From: Bifidobacterium apri | GTDB lineage: Bacteria > Actinomycetota > Actinomycetes > Actinomycetales > Bifidobacteriaceae | NCBI RefSeq assembly: GCF_009299485.1 | Contig: NZ_WBSO01000005.1 | Span: 62,001-126,000 of the forward strand | DNA length: 64,000 nt | Direction of reading: 5' to 3' | Shown here: positions 54,711-63,828 of the stretch, one piece after another | Numbering within the stretch: position 1 is the first letter of the stretch | Layout of the letters: each line of letters begins with the position of its first letter | The notes under the pieces: model-generated | The model's input: only the letters and a program-made list of their open reading frames with translations | Told to the model about the DNA's origin: nothing | Databases searched by the model: none | Position numbers and translations under genes: made by a program

Positions 54711-56381
54711 ATGCCGAATGCAGCCAAGCAGACGTTGTTCCTTTATTCGACCACCGTTTCCGACGTAGGTACGGTTCGTAGCAACAATCAGGATTCCTCG
54801 TTCGCAGGGGAACGCCTGATCGCCATGTGTGACGGCATGGGTGGCCATGCCGGCGGTGATACCGCATCCACAATCGCCATACGTTCGCTTGCCCATATCG
54901 AACAGGATGACGAACAAAGCAGTGTGGAAGCTGTGGCGCAGATGATGGAAACCTCCGTAATGGCTGCGCATGATGCGATTGTCGGCAAGGCGAAACGTGA
55001 ACGTAAGCTGGCTGGCATGGGGACGACGGTCACCGCCGTTGCCTTGGTATCGGGCTATTGGGTCCTGACACATATCGGCGATTCCCGCGCCTATCTGCTG
55101 CGTGACGGCAAACTGTCACGCATGACCACCGATCACAGCTACGTGCAGCATTTGATCGACACTGGTCGTATCAGTCCCGCCGAAGCGCGCAACCATCCGC
55201 AGCGTAACGTGGTGATGCGGGTACTCGGCGATTTCGATATCGACCCTCATCCGGATATCGCCATATGCCAGGCTCATCCGGCCGATCGCTGGCTGCTCTG
55301 CTCGGACGGTTTGTGTGGCGTGCTTGAAGATTCGACTATCGAGGAGATGCTCAGCACGGTCTCCGATCAGGAGGAATGCGCGCAGCGCTTGGTGTCCATG
55401 GCGTTGAAGGCCGGCAGCACGGATAACGTGACCGCGGTGATTGGCGACGCCACACTCGCCCTCGATGCAGACGCCTTCGACTTGCCGCACCAGACCCCGC
55501 TGATTGGCGGTGCGGCAAGCGCCAGCCTTGAAGCAATCGCCGATATCATGCATAAGCCGGTAGCCTCGGCTCCGGTGCTGCGGGCCGGCAAGAACTCGCC
55601 GGCGCAACGTGCAGCCGCATTGGTCCAGAGTGCAGTGCATGCGGAGCAAGACAAGGCGGTCAAAGAAGAGGAACAAGGGCCGAAATCCCGTGTGGCCCAG
55701 CCGTCGCAAGTGCGCGAGGAAAACGGCGAGATACCCAACACTGACACCGGCGAAATCCCCGTGGTCAAGAAGCGTGACGGCCGTATTTCCGCCGACCCCA
55801 ATGATCCAGAGGTTGCGAAGGCCATCCAGCGTGAGCAGGCGCAGCAGAACCGTGCACATCGGCAGCGCGTCCACCTGTCTCGCCTCGGTATCATCGTCGC
55901 GATCGTCGTTGTTATCGCGGCGCTGGTCGGTGCCGCATTCGCTGGCTACCGGTGGAGCCAAACCAAGTATTACATCGGTGAGCATGACGGCGTGGTGGCG
56001 ATTTATCAGGGTGTGCCGACGAACGTATTCGGCGTCGAACTGTCCCACGCGATCCAAGACACCGACATCAAAGTGTCCTCCTTGCCTCAGTCTTGGCGCG
56101 AGCAGCTGCGTGACGGCATTACCGTGGATAGTTTGAGCGAGGCGCGCAGCCATGTCAAACTCATCGAGCAGGAGATGAAAAACTTCAAGGAGACTGAACA
56201 GGCGAACAACAAGGGATCTACGGATTCAAGCGGCACAAAGTCAGCGAGCCCGTCATCCACACCATCCGCCAGCGCAACCTCCAGTCCGTCCTCCAGTCCG
56301 TCCTCCAGCGCGGCTGCATTGCGCGTTCCCCTCCGGAATGTGACCGCATGGTCCGCCGACGCGTGGGTGGTGATTGGATGA
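54711..56381 (+). CDS. PP2C-type Ser/Thr protein phosphatase (PstP/Stp-like)
   Basis: This phosphatase opposes PknA/PknB. The catalytic domain (about 1-245) has GTVRSNNQDSSF, the metal-binding CDGMGGHAGGD, HIGDSRAYLL, the LLCSDGLCG segment and SADNVT-like GSTDNVTAV. A long charged linker precedes one membrane helix (IIVAIVVVIAALVGAAFAG, about 393-412), and an extracytoplasmic domain with a Ser/Thr-rich tail follows. The 556 residues match the actinobacterial PstP layout. Its stop overlaps the rodA start (ATGA). Confidence 0.95.
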   Translation: MPNAAKQTLFLYSTTVSDVGTVRSNNQDSSFAGERLIAMCDGMGGHAGGDTASTIAIRSLAHIEQDDEQSSVEAVAQMMETSVMAAHDAIVGKAKRERKLAGMGTTVTAVALVSGYWVLTHIGDSRAYLLRDGKLSRMTTDHSYVQHLIDTGRISPAEARNHPQRNVVMRVLGDFDIDPHPDIAICQAHPADRWLLCSDGLCGVLEDSTIEEMLSTVSDQEECAQRLVSMALKAGSTDNVTAVIGDATLALDADAFDLPHQTPLIGGAASASLEAIADIMHKPVASAPVLRAGKNSPAQRAAALVQSAVHAEQDKAVKEEEQGPKSRVAQPSQVREENGEIPNTDTGEIPVVKKRDGRISADPNDPEVAKAIQREQAQQNRAHRQRVHLSRLGIIVAIVVVIAALVGAAFAGYRWSQTKYYIGEHDGVVAIYQGVPTNVFGVELSHAIQDTDIKVSSLPQSWREQLRDGITVDSLSEARSHVKLIEQEMKNFKETEQANNKGSTDSSGTKSASPSSTPSASATSSPSSSPSSSAAALRVPLRNVTAWSADAWVVIG

Positions 56382-58087
56382 TCGTCACACGTCTGCGCCA
56401 GATGTCGTTGATGCTGCTTGCGATGGCAGTCAGCCTCATCGGCTTCTTCCAGATGTTTGAACGCACTGCCGGGACGTTCCCGAGCAACTACATGCTGCTG
56501 CTCGGTGTTGTCGCGCTGCTGTTCATCATCCTGTGGTCGCTGCTGCTGAAATTCCAGCCGTACGCGAGCCAGTCGATTCTGCCGTGCGTGCTGCTGCTTA
56601 CCGGTATCGGCGTCACGCTCATCGCGCGTATCGATCAGCAGAAAGGCACCCATGTCGGCACAAGACAACTGACTTGGCTGTGCTTGGCGTTGGTGTTGTG
56701 CTGCGTTCTCGTGGTCTGTCTGCGGGACTACCGCGTGCTCAGGCGATTCTCATACGTGAGTATGGTGGTCGGCATCGTGTTGCTGCTTTCCCCGATGATT
56801 CCGGGTTTGGGCAAGACGATCGGCGGCGCGCGCATCTGGATTCGTATCGGTCCGTTTTCTTTGCAGCCTGGTGAATTCGCCAAGCTCTTCATCGCATTCT
56901 TCTTCGCTTCGTACCTGTTCGATCACCGTGATCAGCTTGCCGTCGGCGGCAAGAAAGTGCTGGGACTGCAACTGCCGCGTATCAAGGATTTGGGTCCGAT
57001 CGTGGTGGTCTGGGCCATGTCGATGGGTGTGCTGGTCATGCAACGCGATCTCGGCACATCGCTGATGTTCTTCGCGATGTTCGTGTGCATGCTGTATGTG
57101 GCAACCGGTCGGAAAAGCTGGATCGTCATCGGTATTCTCGCATTCGCGGCGGGTGCGGTTATCGCCAGTCGCCTGTTCGTGCATGTGGACAACCGTATCG
57201 ATGCTTGGCTGCACCCCTTCGACGCGAAGGTATACAACCGGCAGGGCGGCTCTGAGCAGTTGGTGACCGGCCTGTTCGGCCTTGCATCCGGCGGCCTGAT
57301 GGGCACTGGTCTGGGACAAGGCCATCCGAGCCTGACGCCATTGGCGAATTCCGATTTCATCTATTCGTCCGTAGGCGAGGAACTTGGCCTGACCGGTTTG
57401 TTGGCCGTGCTCGCCCTGTATTTGGTGATTATTGCGTCCGGTCTGATCACTGCGATGAAAATCAAAGACGGGTTCGGCAAACTGCTCGCCTCTGGACTCG
57501 TGTTCACCATGGCCGTGCAGGTGTTCACCGTCGTCGGCGGCATCACGCTGGTGATTCCGTTGACCGGTTTGACCTTGCCGTTCATGGCTGCAGGCGGTTC
57601 GTCGTTGATTGCGAATTACATCCTGATCACCTTGTTGCTGGTCATCTCGAACGCTGCGAACAAGCCAGAGCCCGAATTGACTTCCGATACGTTCCAGTAT
57701 GAGGCTCTGGCCGTGCTGCGTGACCACGAACTCAAGGAACGGGCAAAAACGGCTGCACAGGATGCGAAGAACCAGGAAAAGCAGCATCATCATGGTGCTC
57801 ATGCAGCCCAGGCCTCCCAAACCGAGGACGCCCCGACCATCGCGGTGCAGGACGCATCGCAGTCTGAACCGTTGTATGATGCACAAGACCACGGTGATTG
57901 GGGAGACTGGCGCGATTTCGCCGATGATGACGATTCCCCGACAGAGACGACCAGCCATTGGCCGACGCGTGCGTCACGCACAGAAGACGGGCTGGACCAT
58001 GCCGAAGCCGATGAGGAGCCCGGCGGGAATATTCCGCCGGCGCCTCCGGAGTCTGCGGCGCGAACGGTGAAAGGAGGAGCCCAATGA
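56378..58087 (+). CDS. rodA: RodA/FtsW-type peptidoglycan glycosyltransferase (SEDS)
   Basis: SEDS proteins polymerise lipid II into glycan strands with a partner class B PBP, here the next gene. The ATG at 56378 overlaps the PP2C stop (ATGA). The 569 residues hold about 10-12 membrane helices with GGARIWIRIGPFSLQPGEFAKL, QRDLGTSLMFF and SVGEELGLTG, plus the AAGGSSL segment. The last ~165 residues form an acidic, His/Asp/Ala-rich cytoplasmic tail. Genomic position favours RodA (elongation) over FtsW. Confidence 0.94.
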   Translation: MIVTRLRQMSLMLLAMAVSLIGFFQMFERTAGTFPSNYMLLLGVVALLFIILWSLLLKFQPYASQSILPCVLLLTGIGVTLIARIDQQKGTHVGTRQLTWLCLALVLCCVLVVCLRDYRVLRRFSYVSMVVGIVLLLSPMIPGLGKTIGGARIWIRIGPFSLQPGEFAKLFIAFFFASYLFDHRDQLAVGGKKVLGLQLPRIKDLGPIVVVWAMSMGVLVMQRDLGTSLMFFAMFVCMLYVATGRKSWIVIGILAFAAGAVIASRLFVHVDNRIDAWLHPFDAKVYNRQGGSEQLVTGLFGLASGGLMGTGLGQGHPSLTPLANSDFIYSSVGEELGLTGLLAVLALYLVIIASGLITAMKIKDGFGKLLASGLVFTMAVQVFTVVGGITLVIPLTGLTLPFMAAGGSSLIANYILITLLLVISNAANKPEPELTSDTFQYEALAVLRDHELKERAKTAAQDAKNQEKQHHHGAHAAQASQTEDAPTIAVQDASQSEPLYDAQDHGDWGDWRDFADDDDSPTETTSHWPTRASRTEDGLDHAEADEEPGGNIPPAPPESAARTVKGGAQ

Positions 58088-59556
58088 ACAAGAGTCTCAG
58101 GCAGATTTTCACCGTCGTCGTCGTGTTGTTCGTGATTCTGGGATGCTCCACCACAGTGTTCACCGCGTTCCGCGCGAACGAGCTGAATTCCGACCCACGC
58201 AACCGTCGGGCGTTGTACTACCAGTTCGGTGCTCCTCGAGGGTCGATTCTCGCGTCTGACGGTACGATTCTCGCAAAGTCGGATCCTTCGAACGACGCGT
58301 TCTCGTATCAGCGCTCCTATGCCAACGGTGAAGAATACGCGCCCGTCACAGGCTTCTTCTCCATCAGCCAGAACGCGGACCGCGGCATTGAAGCGTCCCG
58401 AGCCGCGTTGCTGAGCGGAACATCGAGCGCGCTGGCGGTGCAGAAGTTCAAGGCGCTGCTTACCGGTACGGAGAACAAGGGCGCTTCCATCGAGACATCC
58501 ATCAGCACGAAACTGCAGGATGTCGCCTATCAGGCGTTGACAAGCCGCGGATATGACGGGGCGATCGTCGCCATCGTACCGAAGACCGGCCGAATCGTTG
58601 CGATGGTGAGCACACCCAGCTACGATCCGAACGTGCTTGCCCAGCATGACACGACCGCGGTCAATAACGCTTACGCCCAGCTGACGTCGAACGCAACCAA
58701 TCCGATGCTCAACCGCACGATTTCCGAACTGTATCCGCCCGGGTCCACGTTCAAGACGGTTGTCGCGGCGGCGGCACTGGAAAGCGGCAAATATCAGGCG
58801 GACACGCAGATTCCCGCGGGCAGCTCGTACACCTTGCCGAACACGGCGACCCAGCTGACGAACACCACCGCGGCGGCGAGCGGCACCAACGGACAGTTGA
58901 CGTTGTCCGATGCTCTTGCATATTCGTCCAACACCGCATTCGCCCAACTCGGCGTCGCTCTCGGTGACGATGCCATCGCAGAACAGGCGAAGAAACTTGG
59001 CTTCGGCCAGTCGATCACTGTGGATGGTTCGGCTTCCACGGGCAACCCGATGAAGGCGGTCGCTTCCACCTTCCCCTCGAATCTGTCTGCGGACAAGCTC
59101 GCCCTCGCCTCCATAGGCCAGGGAGATACGCTCGAGACTCCTTTGCAGAATGCGATGATTGCGGCGGCAATCGCCAACGGCGGTACGTTGATGCAGCCGA
59201 CGCTGGTTGACCGGGTGCGTGCGAGCGATCTGTCAACCATCTCGGAAACCAGCCCCACGGTGATGTCTCAGGCCATGAGTTCCAACACGGCTTCGGCACT
59301 GACCTCCATGATGGAGGACGTGGTCACGAAGGAAAGCCCGACGCTTGCCATCGACGGTGTCAAGGTGGCCGCGAAAACCGGAACCGCGCAGATCGGCACA
59401 AGTAACCAGTCCAATGATGCGTGGGTGATGGGCTTCGCTCCAGCTGACAATCCGCAGATCGCGGTCGCTGTTGTGGTACATAATGTCAATACGTTCGGTG
59501 TTACCGCTGCCGGTCCGATTATGAAGCAGGTGATGGAGGAGGCGTTGAAGCAGTGA
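58084..59556 (+). CDS. class B penicillin-binding protein (PbpA-like transpeptidase)
   Basis: This 490-residue protein cross-links peptidoglycan with the SEDS protein. One N-terminal membrane helix (IFTVVVVLFVILGCSTTVF) anchors it. The transpeptidase motifs are SxxK in PPGSTFKTV, SxN in AYSSNTAF and KTG in AAKTGTAQ. The non-penicillin-binding region is short, like actinobacterial PbpA. Its start overlaps the rodA stop. There are no PASTA repeats. Confidence 0.95.
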   Translation: MNKSLRQIFTVVVVLFVILGCSTTVFTAFRANELNSDPRNRRALYYQFGAPRGSILASDGTILAKSDPSNDAFSYQRSYANGEEYAPVTGFFSISQNADRGIEASRAALLSGTSSALAVQKFKALLTGTENKGASIETSISTKLQDVAYQALTSRGYDGAIVAIVPKTGRIVAMVSTPSYDPNVLAQHDTTAVNNAYAQLTSNATNPMLNRTISELYPPGSTFKTVVAAAALESGKYQADTQIPAGSSYTLPNTATQLTNTTAAASGTNGQLTLSDALAYSSNTAFAQLGVALGDDAIAEQAKKLGFGQSITVDGSASTGNPMKAVASTFPSNLSADKLALASIGQGDTLETPLQNAMIAAAIANGGTLMQPTLVDRVRASDLSTISETSPTVMSQAMSSNTASALTSMMEDVVTKESPTLAIDGVKVAAKTGTAQIGTSNQSNDAWVMGFAPADNPQIAVAVVVHNVNTFGVTAAGPIMKQVMEEALKQ

Positions 59557-60584
59557 AACTGATTGAAGGGCAGCTGATTCATCGCCGGTATCGCTTGGAC
59601 CGCAGACTTGCGCAAGGTGGTATGGGCGAAGTCTGGAAGGGCTATGACATTCAGCTTGGACGTCCCGTCGCCATCAAAGCGTTGCGCAGCGATGCCGCAA
59701 ACAGCGAGGCAAAGCTGCGTCGCTTGCGCGCCGAGGCACACAATTCCGCGAATCTCGCCCACCCGAATATCGCCGCACTGTTTGAATACTATGAGCATGA
59801 CGGCATCGGGTTCCTCATCATGGAATACGTGCCGAGCAAATCCTTGGCGGATTTGTACCATGAAAAAGGCGCGATGGACCCCACCGAGTTGCTACCGATT
59901 CTGATCCAGGTGGCTCGCGGGCTGTTCGTCGCCCATTCGCATGGCGTAATCCACCGTGACGTCAAACCGGCGAACATCATGGTCTCCGACGATGGAGAAG
60001 TGAAAATCACGGATTTCGGCGTGTCGTACTCCACAAATCAGGAACAAATCACCCAAGATGGCATGGTGGTCGGTACAGCGCAATACATTTCCCCGGAACA
60101 GGCCCAGGGCAAGCAGGCAACAGCCCAGTCGGATATTTATTCGCTGGGGGTCGTCGCGTATGAGGGGCTGTGCGGGCATCGTCCATTCACTGGCGCGACC
60201 CCGGTTGATATCGCAGCAGCACATGTGAACGAGCCGGTTCCGCCGTTGCCTGACACGGTTGATTTGCAATTGCGGCAATTTGTCATGTCCATGTTGGCCA
60301 AAGATCCGCGGGATCGCCCGAAGGACGCCTTGATGGTGTCGCGCACGCTGTCACGTATTGACCGGCGGCTGATGGACCAGGAAACCAAACTGAGTGACGA
60401 CACAACCATTGTGCCGTCTCACGGGCGTCTGCCCCGCAGAGTGAGCAGCACGCCACACGTCGGTGCGGCTGATCCGGCAGATACGCCGGACGCACAGCGG
60501 CCGAAACAAATATTCATTAGCGGAACTGCGGAGCCGCGGACAGTGAGTTCGACATTCCGCCCGCAATGGAAGGAGCAGCAATGA
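59553..60584 (+). CDS. Ser/Thr protein kinase PknA-like, no membrane helix
   Basis: The kinase domain fills residues 5-270 of this 343-residue protein. Motifs are the Gly-rich loop LAQGGMGEVWKG, VAIKALR (catalytic Lys), HRDVKPANI, ITDFG and APE-like YISPEQA. No hydrophobic helix or extracytoplasmic domain follows, unlike mycobacterial PknA; the C-terminus is polar (FRPQWKEQQ). Its start overlaps the PBP stop and its stop overlaps the pknB start, so the operon is tightly coupled. Confidence 0.93.
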   Translation: MKLIEGQLIHRRYRLDRRLAQGGMGEVWKGYDIQLGRPVAIKALRSDAANSEAKLRRLRAEAHNSANLAHPNIAALFEYYEHDGIGFLIMEYVPSKSLADLYHEKGAMDPTELLPILIQVARGLFVAHSHGVIHRDVKPANIMVSDDGEVKITDFGVSYSTNQEQITQDGMVVGTAQYISPEQAQGKQATAQSDIYSLGVVAYEGLCGHRPFTGATPVDIAAAHVNEPVPPLPDTVDLQLRQFVMSMLAKDPRDRPKDALMVSRTLSRIDRRLMDQETKLSDDTTIVPSHGRLPRRVSSTPHVGAADPADTPDAQRPKQIFISGTAEPRTVSSTFRPQWKEQQ

Positions 60585-62617
60585 GCAGCAGTGTACCCAC
60601 TTCGTTGGCGAACGGCCGATATCAGCTCGGCCAGCTCGTTGGCCGGGGCGGCATGGCGGAGGTGCGTGTGGCGCTCGACAAGCGTCTGGGACGTACTGTA
60701 GCCATCAAGATCATGCGCTCCGACCTCGCCAATGACGAGATCTTCCTCACGAGGTTCCGCCGTGAGGCCCATTCGGTCGCGCAGATGAACAACCCGAACA
60801 TCGTTAACATTTACGATTCGGGTGAGGAAACAATCGTCAACGACAGCGGACAAACCGAGCGCGTGCCTTACCTGGTGATGGAGTACGTCAAGGGACAGAC
60901 CCTGCGTGACATCATCAAGGCGAACGGTCCGCTTAGCCAGCGAGACGCCGAACAGGTGATGCTCGGAGTGCTCAATGCGCTCGAATACTCGCATCGCATG
61001 GGCATCATCCACCGTGATATCAAGCCCGGCAACATCATGATTTCCGACCAGGGCGTCGTGAAGGTCATGGACTTCGGCATCGCGCGCGCCTTGGACGATT
61101 CCGCCGCCACCATGACCCAGTCGCAGGGCGTCGTCGGCACCGCTCAGTACCTCTCCCCCGAGCAGGCGCGTGGCGAGACCGTCGATATGCGGTCTGACTT
61201 GTATTCCGCCGGCTGCGTGCTCTATGAGATGCTGACCGGCCGCCCGCCGTTCACCGGCGATTCCGCGGTCGCCATCGCCTACCAGCATGTCTCCGAGGCT
61301 GCGACTCCCCCGAGCGCGGTGATTCCGGGCTTGCCGAAGATGTGGGATAACATCTGCGCGAAAGCCATGGCGAAGGATCGGCAGAACCGGTATGCGACAG
61401 CAACTGAGTTCAAGAACGATATCCTGACCTTCATGAACGGCGGGGTGCCGATTGCGGCGACGTTCAATCAGCTGACCGATTTGGCAAATCCGGGCGCTCG
61501 TACCGGTGAAGCGACTCAGGTGCTCAACCCGCCGCAAGTCACCACGCAGACCAACCCGGTGATGCCGGTGACTACGAATCCTTTTGTTGATCCGGAAGGT
61601 GAGACGCGCGCGCAGCAACGTGAGGCGGAACAGCAGCAGCGTAAGAAGAAGCGCATCATTATCGCTGTGATCGCAGCCATTGTCGCTATCGCGGCAATCT
61701 GCGGCATCGTTTTCGCGCTCATGCATTCCAAGAAAACGCAGATGGTCACCGTCCCGACCTTCTCGTCCTCCACTACCGAGGCGGGGGCTGAGGCGAAGCT
61801 TGAGGCTGCTGGACTGAAAATCAAGGTGGAAACCGATACGAATTCCACCGAGCCGAAGGGCACATTCACCAAGCAGTCCCCTGCAGGCGGAAAGAAAGTC
61901 GCTGTCGGTTCGACGGTCAAAGTGTGGTTCTCTGCCGGTCCGTCAACAGGTACGGTCCCCGATGTGAGCGGCAAGTCACAGGATGATGCGCGTTCGGCGC
62001 TGGAAGCGGCAGGATTCAAGGTGGCCTCGAGCACGCAGACCGAAGACAGTGACACGGTGTCCAAAGACAATGTGACGCGCACGAGCCCGGCAGCCGGGTC
62101 GAAGCAGTCGAAGGGCACGACGATTCTGCTGTACATCTCCTCGGGCATGACCAAGGTGCCTGACGGGTTGGTCGGGCAGTCGAAGGACACGGTGCTCAGC
62201 ACCTTGCAGGAACGCGGCTTCAATACGTCGGTTGAGGAGGAAAGCTCTGATACGGTGCCGTCCGGTGCTGTGACGCGTCTTGACCCGGTTCCGGGAACGT
62301 CTATCGAGCAGGGCTCCACCATTAATGTGTATGTGTCCAAGGGTAAGGAGCAGGTGACTGTTCCGTCGGTTGTCGGCGCAACATATGCATCGGCTAAGGC
62401 GACATTGGAAGGCCTCGGCTTCACGGTGTCCAACTCCACGCAGAATGCGAAGGACACTGATCTGGTGACCGCTCAGAATCCGACTGCTGGAACGCAGGCG
62501 GATAAGGGCGCGTCGATTACGCTGACTACAAAGTCTTCGTCTTCGTCGTCGTCTTCGTCTTCGTCGTCCTCTGCTTCAGCTACTGGTTCGACGCAGCAGG
62601 AGACGAACCAGCCGTGA
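60581..62617 (+). CDS. pknB: PASTA-domain Ser/Thr protein kinase PknB
   Basis: PknB senses cell-wall precursors or fragments through PASTA domains and phosphorylates cell-wall and division proteins. The ATG at 60581 overlaps the pknA-like stop. The kinase domain (about 10-275) has VGRGGMAEVRVA, VAIKIMR, HRDIKPGNI, VMDFG and YLSPEQA. One membrane helix (IIIAVIAAIVAIAAICGIVF) is near residues 357-378. Four PASTA repeats (about 385-655) each start with a VP.(V/F)S or VPD-type motif. A poly-Ser tail ends the 678 residues. Confidence 0.97.
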   Translation: MSSSVPTSLANGRYQLGQLVGRGGMAEVRVALDKRLGRTVAIKIMRSDLANDEIFLTRFRREAHSVAQMNNPNIVNIYDSGEETIVNDSGQTERVPYLVMEYVKGQTLRDIIKANGPLSQRDAEQVMLGVLNALEYSHRMGIIHRDIKPGNIMISDQGVVKVMDFGIARALDDSAATMTQSQGVVGTAQYLSPEQARGETVDMRSDLYSAGCVLYEMLTGRPPFTGDSAVAIAYQHVSEAATPPSAVIPGLPKMWDNICAKAMAKDRQNRYATATEFKNDILTFMNGGVPIAATFNQLTDLANPGARTGEATQVLNPPQVTTQTNPVMPVTTNPFVDPEGETRAQQREAEQQQRKKKRIIIAVIAAIVAIAAICGIVFALMHSKKTQMVTVPTFSSSTTEAGAEAKLEAAGLKIKVETDTNSTEPKGTFTKQSPAGGKKVAVGSTVKVWFSAGPSTGTVPDVSGKSQDDARSALEAAGFKVASSTQTEDSDTVSKDNVTRTSPAAGSKQSKGTTILLYISSGMTKVPDGLVGQSKDTVLSTLQERGFNTSVEEESSDTVPSGAVTRLDPVPGTSIEQGSTINVYVSKGKEQVTVPSVVGATYASAKATLEGLGFTVSNSTQNAKDTDLVTAQNPTAGTQADKGASITLTTKSSSSSSSSSSSSSASATGSTQQETNQP

Positions 62618-62647
62618 TTAGCAGCTGATGAGCAATTTGCCGGCCAA

Positions 62648-62696
62648 CGTGATGGCCCGGAACACCGTATGAGTGGTGTTCCGGGCCATCACGTTT
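62648..62696 (+). terminator. Rho-independent terminator of the kinase operon
   Basis: CGTGATGGCCCGGAACACC and its complement form a 19-bp stem around an 8-base loop, followed by TTTCAT, 31 bases past the pknB stop. Confidence 0.88.
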
Positions 62697-62754
62697 CATA
62701 GGTTGTCTGTGTGGGCCGTTTGTGCGGGTTGTTATCTGCGCTGCCGACCCCTTT

Positions 62755-62974
62755 CCCAAACTGGTTACGCTGGCGACGGTCTCAGCGTAGCTGGTTTGTG
62801 GGGTTGGCTGTTCCGGTGGTGTGCGCTGCCATTCTCCGCCTCCCAAACTGGTTACGCTGGCGACGGTCTCAGCGTAGCTGGTTTGTGGGGTTGGCTGTTC
62901 CGGTGGTGTGCGCTGCCATTCTCCGCCTCCCAAACTGGTTACGCTGGTGACGAGCCTAGCGTAGACAGTTTGGG
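62755..62974. repeat. tandem 87-bp repeat built from family A hairpins
   Basis: Units start at 62755, 62842 and 62929, exactly 87 bases apart. The first two are identical; the third covers only the hairpin part and diverges. Each has left arm CCCAAACTGGTTACGCTGG and a right arm GCGTAGCTGGTTTGTGGG, or GCGTAGACAGTTTGGG in unit 3. The rest of the 62975-63142 spacer shows no gene. Confidence 0.92.
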
Positions 62975-63142
62975 AAGGACTGCTGCGGTTTTTGGATTGT
63001 ATTGATGCGCGTCAACGATGATTGCGGCCGAGAATCGCGTTTTCGCCTGCCTGCGCACTTGTCTACCGTGCATCGCCTGCACTTGTCCACCGCCGCGAAC
63101 CCACTGCCACGTGCGAACCCTTCGCCACCGCCACACGCGGAT

Positions 63143-63793
63143 TCAGCGGGTCTTCATGATCTTCGGTTGACGCCCCTTCGCATGCTCCACGGCGTTCGTC
63201 TGCCCGCACACGGCGAGCCAGTTCGCCAGCAGCCGGTAGCCGTCCTGCGTCATCACCGATTCGGGGTGGAACTGCACGGCGTACATCGGCAGCGTGCGGT
63301 GCTTGATGCCTTGGATGGTGTGATCGTCGAGCGCACGTGCCGTGACGACCAAATCATCCGGCAGCGAATCCGGTTCAATGGCAAGCGAATGGTAGCGGGT
63401 CGCGGTCATCGGGTTCGCGATACCGGCGAAAATCTCATCATCGACATGCTCGACCTGGCTGGTTTTGCCGTGCATGATGGTCGGCGCGTGATCCACAGTC
63501 GCCCCGAATACCTCAGCAAGCGCCTGCAACCCGAGGCAGACACCGAACATCGGCTTGCTGGTCGCCGCGCACAGGCGAATCATGTCTTCGCTTGCCCCGG
63601 ATTCCGATGGGGTTCCCGGGCCAGGTGAGATGAGGACGCCGTCATAGCCATCAATGACCCCCGGCTTCGACGGGTCGATCGCATCGTTGCGCACAACATC
63701 CACATTGGCGCCCAACGTGCGCAGATAACCCACAATCGTGTAGACGAAGGAATCATAGTTGTCGACGACCAGGATATGCGCTGAATCCGTCAT
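63143..63793 (-). CDS. glutamine amidotransferase, PabA/TrpG type
   Basis: This class I glutamine amidotransferase should supply ammonia to aminodeoxychorismate or anthranilate synthase. The ATG at 63793 (MTDSAHILVVDNYDSF) has AAGGAGAGG upstream, giving 216 residues. The nucleophile Cys is in MFGVCLGLQALAE. The His/Glu pair is in VQFHPESVMT, and the ISPGPGTPSESG segment is typical. No partner subunit is visible in the window, so PabA versus TrpG is unresolved; this locus next to pknB is usually annotated pabA-like in actinobacteria. Confidence 0.9.
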   Translation of the reverse strand: MTDSAHILVVDNYDSFVYTIVGYLRTLGANVDVVRNDAIDPSKPGVIDGYDGVLISPGPGTPSESGASEDMIRLCAATSKPMFGVCLGLQALAEVFGATVDHAPTIMHGKTSQVEHVDDEIFAGIANPMTATRYHSLAIEPDSLPDDLVVTARALDDHTIQGIKHRTLPMYAVQFHPESVMTQDGYRLLANWLAVCGQTNAVEHAKGRQPKIMKTR

Positions 63794-63828
63794 TGCCTCT
63801 CCTTTACCGGTATGTATTGCAAGCCATC

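Noticed and set aside
62755..62974. Possible CRISPR-like array downstream of pknB
   Set aside because: The 87-bp units are identical along their full length, so there are no distinct spacers; they are tandem duplications.
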